Source: Paenibacillus sp. JDR-2
GTDB taxonomy: Bacteria > Bacillota > Bacilli > Paenibacillales > Paenibacillaceae
NCBI RefSeq assembly: GCF_000023585.1
Contig: NC_012914.1
Span: 3,750,001-3,814,000 of the forward strand
DNA: 64,000 nt
Reading direction: 5' to 3'
Shown here: positions 60,559-64,000 of the stretch, piece by piece
Position numbering within the stretch: the stretch's first letter is position 1
Layout of the letters: each line of letters starts with the position of its first letter
Position numbers and translations under genes: made by a program
The notes under the pieces: generated by a model
What the model was told of the DNA's origin: nothing
The model's database searches: none
Seen by the model: the letters and a program-made list of their open reading frames with translations, nothing else

Positions 60559-61347
60559 TTACAAAATAATAAAGGCAAACACAATCGCAAGAGCAAAACG
60601 GTAATATGCGAACCAGGACAAGCTAAGACGCTTGATCAGGTTCAGGAACGTTACAATCGCGATCATCGCAACGATGAAAGCAGCAACGAATCCGATAATA
60701 AACAGCGGAGCGTCCGATGCCGTCAAGAACTCGCGGCTCTTGATCAAGTCGATACCGCTGGCTCCCGCCATAATAGGCACCGATACCATAAATGTAAACT
60801 CAGCTGCCGCCTTTTGGCTTGCGCCAAAGAACATGCCGCCCGAGATCGTCGAACCGGAACGGGAGAAGCCTGGCCACAAGGCGAGAACCTGGAACATACC
60901 GATTGCAAAAGCTTGCTTGTATGTAATGTCATCCAGCTCTTCCGCGGTAACTTTCCTTTTAATCCGGTCAGCTACGATCATAAGGATACCGCCTGCAACG
61001 AGACCGATAAGCACCGTTTCGGGGCTGAATAAATAATCTTTGATAAATCCGTGAAACAATACGCCCACTACTCCGGCAGGAATCATGGCAAGCACAAAGT
61101 GAATGGCGTTAACGCCCGATCCTTTTCTGAAATCGAATTTCAGCAAGCCTAAAAACTTTCTCCAGTACAACACGAGGACGGCAAGTACGGCGCCAAATTG
61201 GATTACAACCTCAAAGACTTTCGCGCGGTCATCCTGGAAGTTTAACAAATCTGCTGTCAGAATCAAGTGGCCTGTTGAAGAGACAGGCAAAAATTCCGTA
61301 AGGCCTTCAATGATGCCCATAATAATGGCATTAAATAAATCTCCCAA
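60559..61347 (-). CDS. uppP: Undecaprenyl-diphosphatase
   Basis: The 262-residue membrane phosphatase recycles undecaprenyl pyrophosphate for cell wall synthesis and gives bacitracin resistance. It has the BacA signatures [17 protein letters not shown] (about residue 15) and [30 protein letters not shown] (about 160). The start is TTG 61347 with GGAGG 7 nt upstream. It is monocistronic. Confidence 0.95.
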   Translation of the reverse strand: MGDLFNAIIMGIIEGLTEFLPVSSTGHLILTADLLNFQDDRAKVFEVVIQFGAVLAVLVLYWRKFLGLLKFDFRKGSGVNAIHFVLAMIPAGVVGVLFHGFIKDYLFSPETVLIGLVAGGILMIVADRIKRKVTAEELDDITYKQAFAIGMFQVLALWPGFSRSGSTISGGMFFGASQKAAAEFTFMVSVPIMAGASGIDLIKSREFLTASDAPLFIIGFVAAFIVAMIAIVTFLNLIKRLSLSWFAYYRFALAIVFAFIIL

Positions 61348-61454
61348 ATGTAATCCTCCATCTCCTAAATTTTCTTTCGCTTATTTTTCTGAGTTAACCA
61401 ACCTTAATATCATAGCACAAGGAGGAGACAAGCGAAAGCAACCAACGTTTTAGG

Positions 61455-61488
61455 AGAAAAGCCGCATTCCGGACAACCGGAATGCGGC
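61455..61488 (-). terminator. Terminator of the CorC/HlyC gene
   Basis: GCCGCATTCCGG and CCGGAATGCGGC form a 12-bp perfect stem with loop ACAA. A minus-strand TTTTCT follows. Confidence 0.88.
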
Positions 61489-61498
61489 TCGTTAGTCC

Positions 61499-62797
61499 TT
61501 ATTCATTAACGAGGTTAATGATATTAACGATGATTTCAATCTTTCGGATACGATGCCGTTCCTTCTCGCGAATAATAAAGGTCAGCTCTTCGTAATCCTG
61601 AGGCACCCCAACCTGCAAATCGGGATATTGGTTAAACAGCCAGCCTCCGATCGAGTCCACGTCATGGCTTTCCAGATGGGAGCCAAGCGCTTCATTCACC
61701 TCGCTGATTAATGCTTTGCCGTCTACAATAAAACGATTCGGCTCGATGGCATCAATTTCCTTCACCTCGTCGGCATCGAATTCGTCACGAATCTCGCCGA
61801 CAATCTCCTCAAGGATATCCTCGATGGTGATTAACCCCGAGGTCCCGCCGTATTCGTCAAGCAGAATTGCGATATGCACCCGCTCCTGCTGCATTTTCCG
61901 GAGAAGCTTTTTGATCGGCATCACTTCAGGAACCGACATAACCGGCTGCAGCAGCGTAGCAACATCGGTCTCGTCATTGCCGAAGTACTGCATGAAGAAC
62001 TGCTTCGTATTGATGATGCCGATAATATTGTCCTTGCTGCCTTTCGCAACCGGGAACCGCGTATATTGCTCGCGACGGATAATCGAGATGTTATCGACTT
62101 TCGAATTCTCGATAAACAAACAAACCATGTCGGTACGCGGCACCATGATCTCTCGTGCCAGACGTTCGTCGAATTCGAAGATCCGGTTCACGTAGCTGAG
62201 CTCGCTTTGGTTGATTTTTCCGTTCTCGAAGCTTTCCGACATGATGCTTTTGATCTCTTCCTCCGAATGAGCCTCATGCTCGCCCGTCGGCTTGAAGCCC
62301 ATCAATCTGACGATGCTGTTGGCAGAGCCGTTAAGCAGCCAAATAAACGGAAACATCACCTTATAAAAAACAATAATAATTGGAGCGGAGGTTAAGCTGA
62401 TCATCTCCGGTTTAATGATTGCAACCGTCTTTGGCGCTAACTCGCCTAGTACGACATGAAGATAGGTCACGACTGCGAAGGATATAATAAAGGACAGCAC
62501 ATTAACCAGATTTCCGCCGATATGCAGACTGTGAAACAAAGGATCCAGCAAGTCATGAACGGTTGGTTCTCCAAGCCATCCTAAACCCAGCGCGGTAATC
62601 GTGATGCCTAACTGGCAGGCGGACAAATAACTGTCCAGATGCGTAATTACATTTTGCACCGCTGCCCCGTTTCGGACGCCTTCCGCGACCATTTGGTTTA
62701 CCCGGCTGGGGCGGAGACGGACAACTGCGAATTCTGTTGCTACGAAGAATGCAGAACAAAATAGCAGCACCGCAAACAAGATCAGTTTCAGAACCAT
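61499..62797 (-). CDS. CNNM/CorC/HlyC-family membrane protein
   Basis: The 432-residue protein has a DUF21 membrane domain (LILFAVLLFCSAFFVATEFAVVRLRPSRVNQ, TALGLGWLGEPTVHDLL, VVLGELAPKTVAI), a CBS pair (LAREIMVPRTDMVCLF to IEDILEEIVGEIRDEFD, about 210-345) and a C-terminal CorC/HlyC domain (DGKALISEVNEALG, VGGWLF-like, YEELTFIIREKERHRI). It likely exports or regulates magnesium or other divalent cations. GGAGAG precedes ATG 62797. Confidence 0.92.
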   Translation of the reverse strand: MVLKLILFAVLLFCSAFFVATEFAVVRLRPSRVNQMVAEGVRNGAAVQNVITHLDSYLSACQLGITITALGLGWLGEPTVHDLLDPLFHSLHIGGNLVNVLSFIISFAVVTYLHVVLGELAPKTVAIIKPEMISLTSAPIIIVFYKVMFPFIWLLNGSANSIVRLMGFKPTGEHEAHSEEEIKSIMSESFENGKINQSELSYVNRIFEFDERLAREIMVPRTDMVCLFIENSKVDNISIIRREQYTRFPVAKGSKDNIIGIINTKQFFMQYFGNDETDVATLLQPVMSVPEVMPIKKLLRKMQQERVHIAILLDEYGGTSGLITIEDILEEIVGEIRDEFDADEVKEIDAIEPNRFIVDGKALISEVNEALGSHLESHDVDSIGGWLFNQYPDLQVGVPQDYEELTFIIREKERHRIRKIEIIVNIINLVNE

Positions 62798-62864
62798 AAG
62801 CTTCTCTCCTCGGCACTGTTCGTAATTACATGTATTTTACCCTTCCCGGCCGATCATGAATCCT

Positions 62865-62911
62865 GAAAAAATAAACCGTATCCGGATCATCATGACCCGG
62901 ATACGGTTTAT
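62865..62911. terminator. Terminator of the Lin0512 gene
   Basis: AAACCGTATCCGG and CCGGATACGGTTT form a 13-bp stem. An A-rich flank on the left gives a T-run on the minus strand. Confidence 0.85.
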
Positions 62912-62925
62912 CCACCTGTTTCTTA

Positions 62926-63285
62926 TTAATAGCCGACTTCCACCGACGCATTAACGATATAGATCAGATCGTTCTTATCTTCCTTATCCGGCAGAACAAT
63001 TCCGCTAGTTGTCATCATTCCGCCATCCATAATCTCCACCGTGACCTGACCGTAAGGAAGCACAGCCTTCACCTGCTCCACATCCAGCAGTTCCTTGTCA
63101 CAAGGAACCGCGAGCTTGACATGGACCTTCATATTGTCCAAAGTCCCGCCAGGCAGGACCGAACGCAATCCTGGCATCGAATTATGATGAATCGCGTTCT
63201 GAACCGCCCTTACCGCGGCTTTCGTTACGTTCTGACCATGCAGATCGCAACCCATGCCAATCTCGATAAAAAATAATTTGTCCAT
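62926..63285 (-). CDS. Lin0512-family protein
   Basis: The 119-residue protein matches the Lin0512 family (TIGR02058): FFIEIGMGCDLHGQNVTKAAVRAVQNAIHHNSMPGL, VHVKLAVPCDKELLDVEQVKAVLPYGQVTVEIMDGGM and a closing IYIVNASVEVGY. The family is conserved in Firmicutes and its function is unknown. ATG 63285 is chosen with GGAGGGGAAGG upstream; the longer frame to 63306 overlaps its neighbour. It lies 14 nt after that gene and is probably cotranscribed. Confidence 0.88.
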   Translation of the reverse strand: MDKLFFIEIGMGCDLHGQNVTKAAVRAVQNAIHHNSMPGLRSVLPGGTLDNMKVHVKLAVPCDKELLDVEQVKAVLPYGQVTVEIMDGGMMTTSGIVLPDKEDKNDLIYIVNASVEVGY

Positions 63286-63299
63286 TGCCTTCCCCTCCG

Positions 63300-64000
63300 T
63301 TACCAAGGTACGTCGTCATCCTGACCGGATGCTTCTTCCACATACGGCTGTATAGCCGGTTCTTCTTCCTTGACGTTTGTTCCGATTATCGGCAGGAGTT
63401 GCTCGAGGTCCGGAGGCAGAAGCAATTCGACAGGCGAGACCCCTTTCTCGAACTGGAAGGCATCTCCTTCGATGACGGCGACATAACGTCCATTATGTTT
63501 AGCGAAATGCAGCGTCATTCCGAAGTCGGCCAGCAGCCCTTTAACGGTTACGCCGCCAAGCTTGAACGAAAACGGCAGATCGGGCTTTTGCTCAACAAGC
63601 GCAGCCGAAGCCGTACTCACCTGTTCATGCGTCCAATATTCCTGAAGCTCGCGCTTCTCGCTCGCTGCCCATACCTCGATAGCATTCTCTTCCTCGCGTC
63701 TTTCCACGCTTTCCGGCTCGGCTTGCCACTTATCCTCCATATACTGCTGGACCATGCCAAGCACCTGCTCCCCCATTACCTCAGGAAGCGGCTTCTCGTA
63801 GGATACAAACTTCAGGAAATCTTCGAAATAACGGGCATGGGAAGCCTGATGGATTTTAAGCTCCCAATGGTCGAGCGAGCCTTCCTCCGGCATATGCGGA
63901 TACTGAATCGACTTCATACCGCGCGCGCTGATCGCCATTTCGACATGGGAGATCAGGCTTCGTTCATCCGAAATGCGCGCAATCTTTGGCTCGAAATCGC
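63300..64000 (-). CDS. Unidentified protein, 5' end beyond the window
   Basis: The frame ends at 63300 and stays open to the right edge (reading FEPKIARISDERSLISHVEMAISARGMKSI before the internal ATG 63938), so only the last 233 or so codons are present. It has a charged helical part (HYARYFEDFLKFVSYEKP-like, VLGMVQQYMEDKW) and a beta-rich part (FSFKLGGVTVKGLLADFGMTLHF) ending in an acidic tail DDDVPW. No family is recognised. It precedes the Lin0512 gene by 14 nt, so they likely share an operon. Confidence 0.7.
   Translation of the reverse strand, partial: DFEPKIARISDERSLISHVEMAISARGMKSIQYPHMPEEGSLDHWELKIHQASHARYFEDFLKFVSYEKPLPEVMGEQVLGMVQQYMEDKWQAEPESVERREEENAIEVWAASEKRELQEYWTHEQVSTASAALVEQKPDLPFSFKLGGVTVKGLLADFGMTLHFAKHNGRYVAVIEGDAFQFEKGVSPVELLLPPDLEQLLPIIGTNVKEEEPAIQPYVEEASGQDDDVPW

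Overview
The window looks like chromosomal DNA of a Paenibacillus-like member of the Bacillales. The clues are strong AGGAGG-type ribosome binding sites, frequent TTG starts, many intrinsic terminators, a class 3 fructose-1,6-bisphosphatase, PucR-type control of purine breakdown, a Gram-positive LexA box and a Lin0512-family protein. Base composition is moderate to fairly GC-rich in the core genes. It drops sharply in a few accessory patches, mainly 13.0-14.3 kb and parts of 1.1-1.9 kb.

Layout. 1-1.9 kb is a gene graveyard: a MerR-like tail, an IS110-family transposase fragment disabled by an 8-bp duplication and fused to a DUF4367-like tail, and another orphan C-terminus. One intact VOC gene sits among them. 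2-4.2 kb holds fbp and a decayed gene. 4.4-12.7 kb is one very large cyclic beta-glucan synthase gene. 12.8-14.3 kb is an AT-rich patch with small or decayed ORFs and a striking GATC-rich repeat. 14.3-18.9 kb carries regulators with their targets: MarR with an LLM oxidoreductase, a deleted TipAS-type MerR, and LysR divergent from an MFS exporter. 18.9-22.7 kb is a four-gene operon of SDR, threonine aldolase, an AAA+ ATPase and a membrane-tethered TPR protein. 22.8-31.2 kb holds housekeeping and small genes: thioesterase, nucleoside hydrolase, D-Ala-D-Ala carboxypeptidase, HAD phosphatase, a YdjM-like membrane protein under a LexA-like box, two phosphoesterases and an ArsR regulator.

The centrepiece is 31.2-53.1 kb, a minus-strand purine catabolism cluster. 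Reading 5' to 3' it runs pucR, an amidohydrolase (probable guanine or related deaminase), pucA, pucB, a BMP-type nucleoside ABC importer (lipoprotein, ATPase, two permeases), xanthine dehydrogenase subunits pucC, pucD and pucE, OHCU decarboxylase, urate oxidase, hydroxyisourate hydrolase, allantoinase, allantoate amidohydrolase, ureidoglycine-glyoxylate aminotransferase, then adenosine deaminase, a VOC protein and a ThuA-like protein. Together they could import nucleosides, deaminate them, oxidise xanthine to urate and open the ring as far as ureidoglycine, releasing nitrogen and glyoxylate. Most genes overlap or nearly touch.

53.2-64 kb holds envelope and transport genes: a secreted copper amine oxidase N-domain protein, a serine hydrolase, an MFS exporter, DedA, an ion-transporter-like permease behind a structured leader, UppP, a CorC/HlyC protein, a Lin0512 protein and a gene truncated by the window edge.

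The best leads for new biology are the AAA+/TPR pair, the structured leader at 58971-59084, the LexA box before the YdjM-like gene, the triplicated GATC repeat, and the unusual signals in the purine operon. No rRNA, tRNA, CRISPR array or complete mobile element was seen.
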